Translations under genes and position numbers: made by a program
NCBI RefSeq assembly: GCF_001645685.2
Contig: NZ_CP017080.1
Coordinates: 982,001-1,046,000 of the forward strand
From: Peribacillus muralis
GTDB taxonomy: Bacteria; Bacillota; Bacilli; Bacillales; DSM-1321
Length of the DNA stretch: 64,000 bases
Direction: 5' to 3'
In this document: piece after piece, positions 47,237 through 57,329 of the stretch
Numbering within the stretch: position 1 is the first letter of the stretch
Layout: every line of letters starts with the position of its first letter
The notes under the pieces: generated by a model
Told to the model about the DNA's origin: nothing
What the model saw: only the letters and a program-made list of their open reading frames with translations
Database searches by the model: none

Positions 47237-49370
47237 TTAAATAAGGAACTCGGCCAATATCTTTTCTTGATCAAAGGGGGTGAGGCCATCGTGAAGTGAA
47301 AAGATGACATCGGCCTTTTTGGGATCGTCTGCCAGTTCGCCCCTGGATTGGGCATGAAGGGTGAATAAGTCATATAAGTTCGGTTTGATGAGGGAAGTTA
47401 AGGCTTTACCGATGGCTATCAAGCCATCTTGATTGTTTTCCACCGTATTGCTGACATGGGGGAATGCCTTCAAAGCAACATCAGCCCAAATCACCTTTCT
47501 TTCGAATAGGTCAAGAATGACAGGGATACTGATTAATGTGTCTGCCGTCAAATCCACTTTGTCTTGCACAGTCGACGGCTCGAATACTTCTCCAGAGTTG
47601 GGTTCTTCTCTCGACATCCAGCCGGCAAAACATTCAGGCATTGAAACGAACGATTGGTCAGTATAAGATTGAAGGCTCATCGTGACATAGCGCCCACCGT
47701 TTTCCTCTATTGAGGAAATATGCATGTCGATGAATTCACATGCGCCATGTGGAGCGGATGTGATGTCCCCGCTATGAACGGATTGAAACTTGGTTGACTT
47801 CAGGTTCGTGAACGAAATATGATCGAGAACTCCCATTCCTCACTGTAAATCACGGCGGATAAATCTATATCAATCCGGTCCGAGTGTCCTCCATTCAGCA
47901 AGGGTCCTTCCTTCCACCAAGTGAAAAAGCGAATCGTGTCACCCTCTGGAAGATTTAGTTTACTTCCTCTAACCAGAGATCGAAGCGATTTGCTCGCAGA
48001 ACGTTGCGCAAATGGAACAAGCTGCTCTTTCAGGCGTTCATCGATGTATGCATGGCCAAGTGGGGGGAGCTTTGAAAAACGTCTTTGCAATGCTTCTTCA
48101 CATAAACGGGAAGCTGACAATGATAGCTGACGGTCCAGCGGCACCAATGCATTCTCCACCAATTGGACTTTACCGACATTCCCTTTTGGAAAGAATGTGC
48201 GAGTCGGTTGAAATAGGTGGCGATGTTTAAAGTGCGTAGCTAACTGAAGCAGCACAGGGGTTGTGACAGAATCCGCCACATCGGAAAACGCTGATATCAC
48301 TTCTTCCGGGCAATGGGAGAGGCGAATCAAATGATCCAGTCGACGGGCGAACTCCCCTGGGCGGGAACGAAGTAGTGCCACACATAGATTTATATCCTTA
48401 CGTTCAATCGCTTTTTCCAGCTTACTTGAGAACGTTTCGAAATCGAGGCTGTTCCGTAGGACATCGAATGCCTTTTTGGTGTGGGGATAATTATGTGCAT
48501 ATTCACCAGGATGCAGGATTTCCCCTAGTCGGATCCATTCTTTCTTGTAGCGCAGCATATCTTCTGTAAGCGATGGACATGCTTCCAACAATCCAAGAAT
48601 GAACCGTCGTTCTCGTCGTTTGAACTTACGGAACTTGGTCACGGCCGCCAAACTCACATCCCCGCCGGAGAAGAAGACGGCCAAGCGAAGAACGTCAGTC
48701 GATGTGTTAAAGAAGCGGGATAGTTGTTCAATTTCTGCTTTTTGATGATTCAATAAGCTCCGGCTACAAAAGCAATGGTTTCTTTCATCGGTATGCATTC
48801 AGGTAAGATGGAAGAAGCGATTTGTTCGGGGCTATAGGTTTTGATAACCCACTCGACTTCTTCTTGGTCTGCCACGGAAAGAGAACGGTTCGATGCAATG
48901 ATTTGGTGAATCATCGTATCAAAGGAGGAGGCAGGTGCAAGATTTATGACTTCTAAATCCACTCTGTCCAGAAGTGGGAACCGTTCGTCTTTCGTATAGG
49001 CAGGAAGTGATCCATCAGTTTTGAGCCCCGTTACATCATGAACAAAGGAATCCAAGTAGTGAATGAGGGCATTCCAATACAATTCTGCCTCATCCGCTTC
49101 CATGACTTGGGAAGGGAAATTGGGATACATCGGCCGAAATACAGCATGCGCACCAATCATATTTTTGACATCAAGGATCGTTTGTTGAAAAAACGAAACG
49201 AATTCCTCAATGGAAAGGGTCGTTAGAACATCGATAAGCGGTTTAGAAAATGTGAAGCCTAAGCTTTCCAAGTTTTTCAAAGCAGTTGCCATGTACTTCA
49301 CTGGAAGCATATCGGTCCCTTTTTCCATCCATACCATCCTTCTTCTTCTCAATAAAATGGTTTGTTTCAT
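47237..49370 (-). pseudogene. TerD-domain protein gene broken by two frameshifts
   Basis: Three minus-strand frames join into one protein of about 710 residues. Piece 1 (49370-48750) runs to AFVAGAY and stops at TGA 48750-48752. Piece 2 continues in the next frame from NHQKAEIEQLSRF through GDTIRFFTWWKEGPLLNGG to SAVIYSEEWEF near 47825. Piece 3 resumes one frame over at LDHISFTNLKSTKFQSVHSG and ends at 47237. Pieces 2-3 form a TerD-like domain (RIDIDLSAVIY, CEFIDMHI, MPECFAGWMSRE), as in large TerD-family proteins of Bacillus and Streptomyces. Each break is one base and neither lies in a long homopolymer, so real mutation is plausible. Confidence 0.8.
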
Positions 49371-49816
49371 AAACAGCACCAGAACTAAAGGAGAGTAACC
49401 CTCTATCCTCCTGTTCCGATTGCCTCCTTTCAAATTATCAAATTGAATATCTGCCATTTTTCTAATAAGGATCCTTACACTAATTAAGGCATAAAAAAGA
49501 GCAAACATGCCATTGCGACCGTTTTTTCGTTTGCGAACAAATAATGAATGTCTTAGTAATGGAAATGTATAGGTGGGGGAAGAAGGGACATGTCCAAAAA
49601 AAGGACCAGCATTCGGATATGTAAATAAGAAGGGTGAAACCAGGAAAGCGAGGCCCCTGTATTGGATAGTCGGCCACCCTTGGAAACCAAGGGTGGCCGA
49701 CTCTTGAATAAAACTTAAGAGAAGGAAGGAGCCTCATAGCCTGAAAGAAAGAAACCGGGAATCCGATTTCTTCCAAGACTTGTATTTTATCAAAAATTAG
49801 TTAAAGACAAAAGCTT
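49371..49816. other. Intergenic region with a perfect 16-bp hairpin
   Basis: AGTCGGCCACCCTTGG and CCAAGGGTGGCCGACT at 49668-49702 flank a 3-base loop. No T-tract follows on either strand. A 98-codon minus frame across it is not protein-like. It lies after the VTT gene stop on the minus strand and may end that operon. Confidence 0.5.
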
Positions 49817-50374
49817 TTAGTTCTTTATTCTTATTTTTCTAACGTAATAAAGAACTGCGATAATGCTGATCAACAGCACTAAACCGATCTTTACCTTGCC
49901 TGAAGCCTGTAAAACTTGTGTCACCGAGTACGCCTCGATGAGGAGGGCGGGCAGTTTTCCTATTAATGTGGCGATGAGGAAAATCATGAGGCTCGACCTG
50001 CTTAATGCAGCGGCAAGGTTAATCACGGCGGAAGGGATGAAAGGAAGGAGCCTTAGCAATAAGATCATCCAAAATGCAGGATATCCTTGTGACTCATGCA
50101 GCCGCATGATCCAGCGGTTTTTCATGAACTTTGGTGGGAGTGCTTGAATGCCTCTCCGGTATAACCAAAAGCTCACTGCCGCTCCTGTAATTTCCCCTAT
50201 GTAAGAAACGATCAATCCCTTATGAAATCCAAATACGGTGATATTGGCTGCAGTGATGAATACGCTCGGAATAAAACCAAGCACGCTAATCAATATGTTC
50301 AAGATTATACTGACAACAATGGACAGAGGTCCGCTTGATGCCAAAGCCTCTGAAATGAAATGCATATCGATCAT
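49817..50374 (-). CDS. TVP38/TMEM64 (VTT domain) membrane protein
   Basis: 185-residue protein with about five hydrophobic segments of the VTT/SNARE-associated family (YtxB/YdjX-like). FIPSVFITAANITVFGFHKGLIVSYIGEITGAAVSFWLYR and LLRLLPFIPSAVINLAAALS are the family core. Start at 50374: GGAG lies 6 bases upstream and its ATG overlaps the response-regulator stop (ATGA), showing translational coupling. The family is linked to lipid movement or membrane stress. It is the last gene of the kinase-regulator operon. Confidence 0.83.
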   Translation of the reverse strand: MIDMHFISEALASSGPLSIVVSIILNILISVLGFIPSVFITAANITVFGFHKGLIVSYIGEITGAAVSFWLYRRGIQALPPKFMKNRWIMRLHESQGYPAFWMILLLRLLPFIPSAVINLAAALSRSSLMIFLIATLIGKLPALLIEAYSVTQVLQASGKVKIGLVLLISIIAVLYYVRKIRIKN

Positions 50375-51048
50375 GAAGAACTCCATTTATATCCCACGCC
50401 CCAAATCGTTTTCAAATGCACATCTGCTGGAAAGCCGGCGTGACGCAATTTTTCCCTAATATTTCGGATGTGTGAATCGATTGTCCGATCTTCCGTGTTC
50501 GTCCCATAACCCCAGATGGTCGAGAGCAGATGATCCCTGGAGTACACTTGATCAGGTGATTTTAAAAACAAGGACAACATGGAAAATTCTTTTGGGGTTA
50601 GTGAAATGGCTTTGGTTTGATAATGAGCTTCATAAGCGGATTCATTTAATTTTAACCCTTTAAAGAACACCCCATCGACTTCGTGTTGGAGCACCCGTCT
50701 TGTCACAGCTTCAATCCTGGCCAGTAAAACATCTTCATTAAAGGGCTTCGTTATATAATCATCGGCGCCATATTTCAACCCTTTCACCATTTCTTCGGCT
50801 GCATTCCTGGCGGTGAGCATGATAATGGGGATGGCGGAAAACGACCGGATCCTTTTGCATGCTTCCCAACCATCCATGTTGGGCATCATTACATCGAGAA
50901 TGACGATGTCAGCATGATTATGCTTCAAGAACAGTACCGCATCATGCGCGGAGTCCTTCTTTATGCACGTATATCCGTGAGGTTCAAGATATAGCTCTAA
51001 CAAATCCAACATTCTTTGTTCATCATCTACCAGAACTGCTGTCTTCAT
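50371..51048 (-). CDS. OmpR-family response regulator
   Basis: 225 residues: receiver domain with acidic pair DDE (8-10), phosphorylation Asp in VILDVMMPNMDGW, Thr in LTARN and Lys in ITKPFNED; then a winged-helix DNA-binding domain (about 125-222) with TIDSHIRNIREKLR and GVGYKW. GGAG inside the end of the kinase gene provides its ribosome site; the kinase TAA abuts its ATG. Confidence 0.93.
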   Translation of the reverse strand: MKTAVLVDDEQRMLDLLELYLEPHGYTCIKKDSAHDAVLFLKHNHADIVILDVMMPNMDGWEACKRIRSFSAIPIIMLTARNAAEEMVKGLKYGADDYITKPFNEDVLLARIEAVTRRVLQHEVDGVFFKGLKLNESAYEAHYQTKAISLTPKEFSMLSLFLKSPDQVYSRDHLLSTIWGYGTNTEDRTIDSHIRNIREKLRHAGFPADVHLKTIWGVGYKWSSS

Positions 51049-52419
51049 TTAATTATCTCCTTTAAATATGATCGTGAAGCACGTCCCTTGGTCCAGGCTG
51101 CTTGTAACTGAAATCGTCCCTCCTTGAATCTCCACTAACTGTTTGACGATGGATAGCCCCAATCCGAATCCGCCGGTATCTCTAGCGCGTGATTTCTCGA
51201 CACGGTATAAACGATCAAAGATATGCGGGATGTCTTCATCGGGGATGCCCATCCCTTGATCGATGATGGAGATGGAGATAGTGCCAGGTGCCCGGTTTGC
51301 TTTGATGGTGGTGACCGTATTTTCGTTCGAGTATTTTAATGCATTATCCAGCAGGTTAAGCATGATTTGTTCAAACCTTGCGGGGTCTAAATTCATTAAT
51401 AAATCCTCCGTGCATTCGAGGTGCAATTGCATTCTTTTATTCGTGAAGGCCGGCAGCACTTTTTCATGAATGGATTGCAGCAATGTTGTAAGCCTGACGG
51501 TTTCTTTTGAAACGGTGAAGGTGGGCAGATCCATTTTAGCCATATAGAATAGTTCGTCCAACAATCTATTTAAACGTTGCGATTCATCATGGATGATTGC
51601 TACATAGGATGATCGTTCAAATTCATCCAAGTCTTTCCGGCGGGCAATATCAGCATAGCCCTTGATATAAGTGAGAGGCGTGCGCAGTTCATGGGAGATG
51701 CTCGCCAAGAATTCATTACGTTCCTTCTTTAAATAATTCAGTTCGTTAGCCAGGCTCTGTATCGATTGGGCGAGTTCGCCAAGTTCATCATGTGATCGCA
51801 CTGGTACAGTCACGGAGAAATTGCCTTCACTTAATTTAGTGGTCGCTTCCTTCATGCCAATAAGCGGTCTAGTCAATGCTTTTGAAAGGAAATAAATGAT
51901 GATAAGCATGAATAAAAGTAGCAAAACCGTTGCAAAAAGAAAGTGCTTGTTTAATTGGGAAATTAATAGTTCTACTTCTCTTGTCTTTTTGAACATGTAG
52001 ACATAGCCTTCTTTTGAATGTTCACTGGTAAATGATGTGACTGTGGCGATATACCGTTCATCCTTCCAGCTTGATTGGACGATCAGACCTTTTCGAGGTA
52101 CTTGAGGGAGCACCTTATGCAAGATTTTCTTCATTCCCGGATTTACATTTTCTGAAGAAACAATAATATCGCCTGCTTTATTCGTTATTACGACATCTGT
52201 ATCTGTATGGGATTCCATCAGGGCGATATGCTCAAGGGTTGCCTCGGAATATGTAAGCTCTAAAACATCACGATGACTGTTGCCACGGGATTTCAATGAA
52301 TCCAATTCTTGATCGATCCTGGAGTTGATGACGTGGTTATGTAAATAGAGCATGGAAACCGTTTCCAACAAAAAAATACTTACGAATATATAGAGTCCTA
52401 GCTTCATGGAGATTTTCAA
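51049..52419 (-). CDS. Two-component sensor histidine kinase
   Basis: Membrane sensor kinase, 456 residues. Two membrane segments (about 5-28 and 158-180) enclose an extracellular domain of about 130 residues (LTYSEATLEHIALMESHTDTDVVITN). HAMP follows (KALTRPLIGMKEATTKLSEG), then the His box SHELRTPLTYIKGY, N box MLNLLDNALKYS and G boxes DQGMGIPDED and GGFGLGLSIVKQ. Order kinase-regulator-VTT in one operon. The TTG at 52419 is preferred (GAGGGTGA 5 bases upstream); ATG 52449 lacks a site. Signal unknown, probably envelope stress. Confidence 0.9.
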   Translation of the reverse strand: MKISMKLGLYIFVSIFLLETVSMLYLHNHVINSRIDQELDSLKSRGNSHRDVLELTYSEATLEHIALMESHTDTDVVITNKAGDIIVSSENVNPGMKKILHKVLPQVPRKGLIVQSSWKDERYIATVTSFTSEHSKEGYVYMFKKTREVELLISQLNKHFLFATVLLLLFMLIIIYFLSKALTRPLIGMKEATTKLSEGNFSVTVPVRSHDELGELAQSIQSLANELNYLKKERNEFLASISHELRTPLTYIKGYADIARRKDLDEFERSSYVAIIHDESQRLNRLLDELFYMAKMDLPTFTVSKETVRLTTLLQSIHEKVLPAFTNKRMQLHLECTEDLLMNLDPARFEQIMLNLLDNALKYSNENTVTTIKANRAPGTISISIIDQGMGIPDEDIPHIFDRLYRVEKSRARDTGGFGLGLSIVKQLVEIQGGTISVTSSLDQGTCFTIIFKGDN

Positions 52420-52722
52420 GATGTTCACCCTCTTATCTATTAAAGTCATTATAGCGAAAAAATAGGCAGGAATTATGCAGATTTGTTTCTTTCCTTCCTA
52501 TTAGATAAAACATAATCTGAATCTTTGTCTGCCGGTTCTTCGGTTAACGAGGAGAATGTTCGTTTTTCTTAGTTTAATGGAGTTGAAAACGATTGGCCAC
52601 TTGGATTCTTTAGCTGTCGGGAAAAATGGCCCGTTTTCAATATTTTAGCGATGTTAATTTTGTTGCGTAAAGGAAACATTTTGTCATCAAGTGAATATGA
52701 TGTAAAAAAGGAGCTGAACCAT

Positions 52723-52845
52723 ATGAATTGTACAAACCGTACCCAAAAGAAAATACTTGCATATTCGGCTTTATTCAAGAAAATCGGCATTATCAATGAA
52801 GAAGAGTACAAAACGATTGCTAAGACCTTTCAAGCGAAGGATTGA
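52723..52845 (+). CDS. 40-residue small protein (SHOCT-like C-terminus)
   Basis: Starts at ATG 52723 with AAGGAG at 52708-52713. The product is MNCTNRTQKKILAYSALFKK followed by IGIINEEEYKTIAKTFQAKD. The end resembles a short C-terminal (SHOCT) oligomerisation motif, a hydrophobic run then I-x-x-EEY. No partner is visible. Downstream, GCAGGCTGT (52889) and ACAGCCTGC (52933) form the ends of a loose hairpin. The 300 bases before the gene hold nothing else I can support. Confidence 0.55.
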   Translation: MNCTNRTQKKILAYSALFKKIGIINEEEYKTIAKTFQAKD

Positions 52846-53031
52846 GGAAGGGAACCTTGAATAATCATAAGCGTTTGTCCCATCTTAAGCAGGCTGTAAA
52901 ACCTCCGCCTTCGATTTATTGATGAGGGGGGGACAGCCTGCAATCACTTACAACTTAGGATATATATGGTATTGTATAACTCAGGATCATAAGTGGAGTG
53001 AAATGTCCAATAAAGGGGAATTTCAGAAGAT

Positions 53032-53759
53032 ATGTTTGATTTAGAAAAATATATGCATGCACCCTCTTTAATTGCTACAGCGGCCAGTTACATACTGATC
53101 GGAACCTTATTTGCCATCTTTATAGAAAAAAACCAGCCTCTCCTAAACTCTGGAAGGCTATTCTCGTATTGGTGATAGGAATGTTCGCTTTTCATTTCAC
53201 GTTTAATCTAGCAGGAGAAATCATAAGCATACCCATTCTCCCAATCGGTGTGGCTCTTCTCTCTTGGCTCTTGGGAAGGCGAGGGAATGCGCTGAGATGG
53301 CAGCGATTTCGCCGGTTTGCCTGGCTCGGGTTTTTATCGAATTTCATCGTTTTCGCTTTAGCCCTTTTAGCCATACCGCTTGATGGAATGATGTATCCGA
53401 AGGATGCACCATCGACATATATGATGGATGTTAAAAAGGCTTCATTGATTGCGAGCCACCCCCACTCGAAAGAAGGAACATTAAATAAAGCAAAGCTGGA
53501 AAAATTGATGGGACAGATGACACAAAAAAAGATCGAGAGTGAATCTTGGTATAACCGAATCCGTGAAGATGGCGATCACAAAGAGAAATTCCCTTATATC
53601 CTGAATGGGACAATTCCTGCCAAGGGGAGTGGACTTAAAGCCATCATTTTCATTGAAGAAGATGGCAGGGGAATCCTGATTACACCTAATAAAGGGCGTC
53701 AAGTCTACTTCAGGCTCAAGGAATCGATTTTGATTGGAGGTGTTGGGAAGGATGGCTAA
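53032..53759 (+). pseudogene. Membrane protein gene with a one-base frameshift at a poly-A run
   Basis: ATG 53032 opens MFDLEKYMHAPSLIATAASY and ILIGTLFAIFIEK, then meets seven A (53126-53132) and stops at 53170. In the next frame the protein continues KPASPKLWKAILVLVIGMFAF to the stop at 53759. One more A would join them into about 243 residues with four membrane segments (residues 12-32, 47-65, 68-85 and 100-125) and a soluble domain (YNRIREDGDHKEKFPYILNG). I do not recognise the family. It overlaps the next gene by 8 bases, so the two were co-translated. Slippage, mutation or a base-call error are all possible. Confidence 0.65.
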
Positions 53760-54486
53760 AAAAACAAAAAAGATTATTTTACTAGTTGCGATATTATTGA
53801 TAATCGGTGTTCTTTCATTTACTCAAATCCCTAAAGACCCTGACCTTTTCTTATCGGATAAGCAAGTCATCAAACGGATCAACTCATTTTTTTCTGAAGC
53901 CCAGCCAAAGATCATTCAAGACCGTATCTTTTTGGATGATACACATGTATTTGTTCCTTTTATTAGCGAAGATGATGGGTATGGGATGAGCTTTTGGATT
54001 TGGAAGAATAATAAATGGAGAGCAGCTTCCGTGAATGAAGGAGGTGAGCCTCAAGTTTGGAATGGAGAAAAGAAATCAAAAATCATCTGGAATATCAATC
54101 CTAAAGATGACGTTGGCGAAATCAGGTTTTTTCTAAAGAAAGAAAGGGAATTCATGGTGGCGGATGGGGTGGATACTTATCAACATAGAATGGAAATGAT
54201 GCACCGGATTTCGCTTCAAGGAAAAATGTACGGAGTAGAGGAGTATCCTGATCATTGGCAGGAGCTGTTGACACAGTATGTGGAAATACAGGCCAAAGAT
54301 GGACAGAATGAATTCCTGGCTTTAGAGGACGGGTTGCAAGTGTTCACTAGTTTTTATGATGCCAAAGGAAAGGAGACATTTCCTCACACCTCCTTTACCG
54401 GGAATGGCTATTCGACAGGAAATGATTTCGTCGATGTCCCATTCCTTGTCCAGGTGCATGAGAATGAGCTGGAAGGGGAGTATTGA
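53752..54486 (+). CDS. Membrane-anchored protein of unknown function
   Basis: 244 residues starting MAKKTKKIILLVAILLIIGV, one anchor (about 8-24), then an extracellular domain rich in Trp and charged residues (FWIWKNNKWRAASVNEGGEP, IIWNINPKDDVGEIRFFLKK). I do not recognise it. GGAGG at 53736-53740 is 11 bases before ATG 53752. It overlaps the preceding frameshifted membrane gene, so they probably work together. Confidence 0.7.
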   Translation: MAKKTKKIILLVAILLIIGVLSFTQIPKDPDLFLSDKQVIKRINSFFSEAQPKIIQDRIFLDDTHVFVPFISEDDGYGMSFWIWKNNKWRAASVNEGGEPQVWNGEKKSKIIWNINPKDDVGEIRFFLKKEREFMVADGVDTYQHRMEMMHRISLQGKMYGVEEYPDHWQELLTQYVEIQAKDGQNEFLALEDGLQVFTSFYDAKGKETFPHTSFTGNGYSTGNDFVDVPFLVQVHENELEGEY

Positions 54487-54588
54487 ATTGTCAGGACTTT
54501 GTTGAAGCGTCCGGATTGTGTCTAAACTATTATTCTTATATAGTTAAAAGATAGTTTCGTAGAAGGAGTTGCGAGTGGTGCAGATATC

Positions 54589-55887
54589 ATGAGTTCGATA
54601 GTATTGGCAATAATTATTTTTGTTGTCACGTTAATTTTGGTTATTTGGCAGCCTAAGGGTCTTGGGATAGGCTGGAGTGCTTGCGGCGGGGCAATCATTG
54701 CGTTGATGTTCGGTGTCGTTTCTTTTCAGGATGTGAGTGATGTGACTCAAATCGTCTGGAATGCGACATTGACGTTTGTCGCGTTGATCATCATTTCGTT
54801 AATATTGGATGAAGTGGGTTTCTTTGAGTGGGCAGCGCTGCATATGGCCCGGGCTGCTGACGGCCGCGGTTTTCGTTTATTTGTATTGGTATTGATTTTG
54901 GGAGCCATAACCGCTGCGTTTTTTGCCAATGACGGAGCAGCCTTGATTTTGACTCCAATCGTGCTTGCGATGGTACGGGCACTGGATTTTGAAGATAAGA
55001 TGGTGCTGCCATTCATCATGGCAAGCGGATTTATCGCAGATACGACGTCCTTGCCCTTTGTCATCAGCAATCTAGTGAATATTGTTTCCGCAGATTTTTT
55101 TGGGATCGGTTTTGGCGAGTATGCCAGCAGGATGATCGTTCCTACCCTGATCAGTCTAGGCGCAAGCATTTTGGTCCTGTACTTATTCTTTAAGCAACAG
55201 ATACCTGTTACATATGCTTCAAAACATGTAAAGAAACCTGCAGAGGCGGTCAGGGATGCAAAGATGTTCAAGATTTCCTGGCTGATCCTTGTTATTTTGC
55301 TTGTTGGATATTTCGTTAGTGAATTCATCGGCATTCCTGTATCTTTCATTGCAGCTGCGATTGCGCTGTTCCTCTTAATGCTGGCAAGGAAAAGTCCTGC
55401 GGTGGACGTAAAGGGTGTAATGAAGGGGGCACCGTGGAATATCGTTTTCTTTTCGATCGGGATGTATGTAGTCGTTTACGGCTTGAAGAATGTTGGGTTG
55501 ACCAGCTTGTTAGCTGATGTCATTCAAGCGACTGCCAATCAGGGATTATTTTCGGCTGCGATCATCATGGGGTTCATCGCCGCGGTTCTTTCTTCCTTCA
55601 TGAACAATCTGCCAACAGTCATGATTGACGCTTTGGCCATCGCGGAAGTACAAACAACAGCACCAATTAAAGAAGCGCTGATTTATGCAAATGTGATCGG
55701 CTCTGATTTAGGGCCGAAAATCACCCCGATAGGGTCTTTAGCCACGTTGCTGTGGCTTCATGTTTTAAAGGGAAAAGGTGTCAAGATAACTTGGGGGTAT
55801 TATTTCAAGGTCGGAATCATCCTAACCGTCCCCACCTTATTGATTACCTTGATTGGGCTTTATTTTTGGCTCCTGATCATTCATTAA
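54589..55887 (+). CDS. arsB: Arsenite efflux membrane protein ArsB
   Basis: 432-residue anion transporter of the ArsB/NhaD-like superfamily with about 11-12 membrane segments. [22 protein letters not shown] is the conserved ArsB segment and [19 protein letters not shown] plus [25 protein letters not shown] the C-terminal signature. Exports arsenite and antimonite using the proton motive force. No arsR, arsC or arsD is adjacent, which is unusual. ATG 54589 lacks a close ribosome site: AAGGAG at 54563-54568 is 20 bases away, in front of a five-codon frame (54575-54592) that ends overlapping the arsB ATG. Confidence 0.88.
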   Translation: MSSIVLAIIIFVVTLILVIWQPKGLGIGWSACGGAIIALMFGVVSFQDVSDVTQIVWNATLTFVALIIISLILDEVGFFEWAALHMARAADGRGFRLFVLVLILGAITAAFFANDGAALILTPIVLAMVRALDFEDKMVLPFIMASGFIADTTSLPFVISNLVNIVSADFFGIGFGEYASRMIVPTLISLGASILVLYLFFKQQIPVTYASKHVKKPAEAVRDAKMFKISWLILVILLVGYFVSEFIGIPVSFIAAAIALFLLMLARKSPAVDVKGVMKGAPWNIVFFSIGMYVVVYGLKNVGLTSLLADVIQATANQGLFSAAIIMGFIAAVLSSFMNNLPTVMIDALAIAEVQTTAPIKEALIYANVIGSDLGPKITPIGSLATLLWLHVLKGKGVKITWGYYFKVGIILTVPTLLITLIGLYFWLLIIH

Positions 55888-55925
55888 AGACACGACCGAG
55901 GTATAGGCCGTACAGCTTGCAGACA

Positions 55926-55966
55926 AAAAGGGTTTGGAATTTATAAAATCCCAAACCTTTGCCTTT
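55926..55966 (+). terminator. arsB terminator hairpin
   Basis: AAAAGGGTTTGG pairs with CCAAACCTTT with a bulge; the tail GCCTTT is weak. A second hairpin with five T lies at 56169-56192. Confidence 0.55.
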
Positions 55967-56024
55967 AGGTAAGAAATGAGTTCTGCGATTACTGAATAGA
56001 AAGATGTTAAGAGACCTATACAAC

Positions 56025-56130
56025 TTCGACGTTCAGGCACTCCCTTATCCAGGCGCTCGGTAGCCTCCTCGGCATCGCCTTCATGGTTCCCTTAGGAGTC
56101 ACGTACCTTCCGTTCCAATTCAAGTTGATT
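56025..56130. repeat. Degenerate intergenic repeat (tentative)
   Basis: GCGCTCGGTAGCCTCCTCGG and TTAGGAGTCACGTACCTTCC resemble the same Bacillaceae intergenic repeat suggested at 8520-8640, in opposite orientation. From memory only. Confidence 0.3.
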
Positions 56131-56168
56131 TAACTTTTAGATGAAACCCTAGCTTTTACAGTCTGGAA

Positions 56169-56192
56169 TCCCACTTTAATGGTGGGGTTTTT
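56169..56192 (+). terminator. Terminator between arsB and chromate genes
   Basis: TCCCAC pairs with GTGGGG over loop TTTAATG, then five T on the plus strand. Confidence 0.65.
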
Positions 56193-56196
56193 CCAT

Positions 56197-56748
56197 TTAA
56201 ATGAGCGGGATGATAAAGCCGCCGTAAGCAAAGGCAAGGATGATCACGAATGCTGGATGTATCTTGAATTTCCCTAAGGCCAAGAAGGCCAATCCGGCCA
56301 GGATGATTGAATGGAAGTACCCGATTGAATCGACGGCATCTGCAGCCATGTTCCAGGTAAGCAACAGCATCATGATCGCGATCACGGGCTGTACCAGCAA
56401 GGACATGCCTTTTACGATCGGTGATTGCTTGTATTTGCGCAGGATTTTCAATAAGTAGATCAAAGCTACTGCTGAAGGGATGACGGTGCCTGCCAATGCA
56501 GCCAAAAACCCTGGCCAGCCATACACATCATATCCGACATATGCGGCAATTTTGGTGGCAATCGGGCCTGGAAGGGAATTTCCTAGCGCAAGCATCTGTG
56601 AAAATTCGGTATTACCAAGCCAGCCGTAACGGTTTACGATTTGATCGTACATAAGTGGGATGGAGGCTGGTCCTCCCCCATATCCAAGAAGATTGGCAAT
56701 GAAGAACGCAAGAAAAACAGCAATCCCAAGCGGGATGATAAGGCCCAT
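56197..56748 (-). CDS. Chromate transporter subunit (short ChrA, second gene)
   Basis: 183 residues, about five to six membrane segments. LGYGGGPASIPLM near the N-terminus and LGNSLPGPIATKIAAYVGY are the chromate transporter (CHR) motifs. Short CHR proteins work as pairs; the partner is immediately upstream. ATG 56748 overlaps the partner's TGA (TGATG), with AAGGAGG about 10 bases before. B. subtilis YwrB is of this type. Expels chromate, lowering cytosolic Cr(VI). Confidence 0.87.
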   Translation of the reverse strand: MGLIIPLGIAVFLAFFIANLLGYGGGPASIPLMYDQIVNRYGWLGNTEFSQMLALGNSLPGPIATKIAAYVGYDVYGWPGFLAALAGTVIPSAVALIYLLKILRKYKQSPIVKGMSLLVQPVIAIMMLLLTWNMAADAVDSIGYFHSIILAGLAFLALGKFKIHPAFVIILAFAYGGFIIPLI

Positions 56749-57329
56749 CAAGGCAATTCCTCCTTCTCATCCACCCTTTTAAATCTTTCTTTTAATTTAA
56801 AGTGGAATGCTCCGTATAATAAGAAAATCATGATGACGATACCTGGGTGAAGGGAGATTGTCTGGAGCAATATAAAGGAAATCACAAAAAAGGTGATACC
56901 GAGAACTTTTCCTAGCCCTCTAATCGCCTTTTCGCCAAACTCATAAGCCATTTGACCAAGCATGACGGCAACAACTGGCATGACAGCAGCGATCATATTA
57001 CCGATCATTGCTGAATTGCTTAGTACATTAATGAAACCAATCAGGAAAACCATTGCAAGGCAAGAAGGCAAGATGTGAGCGGTCACGCTCAATAGAGCTC
57101 CCGGCCAGCCCTTTAATTGGTAGCCAAGGTATGCCGCCATCTTAGTGGCAATCGGTCCAGGAAGAGTATTGGCAATCGCCAGGGTGTCCCCGAATTCATC
57201 ATCATCGAGCCAATGATATCGGGAAACAGCTTCATGACGGATGAGCGGGATGACGGACGGGCCGCCGCCAAAACCTAAAATCCCGGTCCTCAACATCCCG
57301 GTGGCTAATTCCGAGTACGGATTTTTCAA
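56748..57329 (-). CDS. Chromate transporter subunit (short ChrA, first gene)
   Basis: 193 residues with the CHR motifs GFGGGPSVIPLIRHEAV and IANTLPGPIATKMAAYLGYQ, paired with the gene downstream (YwrA/YwrB-like). The TTG at 57329 is chosen because AGGGGG lies 7 bases upstream; the ATG at 57371 lacks a site. Next to arsB, convergent, it makes a small oxyanion resistance area. Confidence 0.85.
   Translation of the reverse strand: MKNPYSELATGMLRTGILGFGGGPSVIPLIRHEAVSRYHWLDDDEFGDTLAIANTLPGPIATKMAAYLGYQLKGWPGALLSVTAHILPSCLAMVFLIGFINVLSNSAMIGNMIAAVMPVVAVMLGQMAYEFGEKAIRGLGKVLGITFFVISFILLQTISLHPGIVIMIFLLYGAFHFKLKERFKRVDEKEELP

Noticed and set aside
49480..49776. 98-codon minus-strand frame crossing the 16-bp hairpin.
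   Set aside because: The hairpin itself makes up much of the frame, and there is no ribosome site or protein-like pattern.
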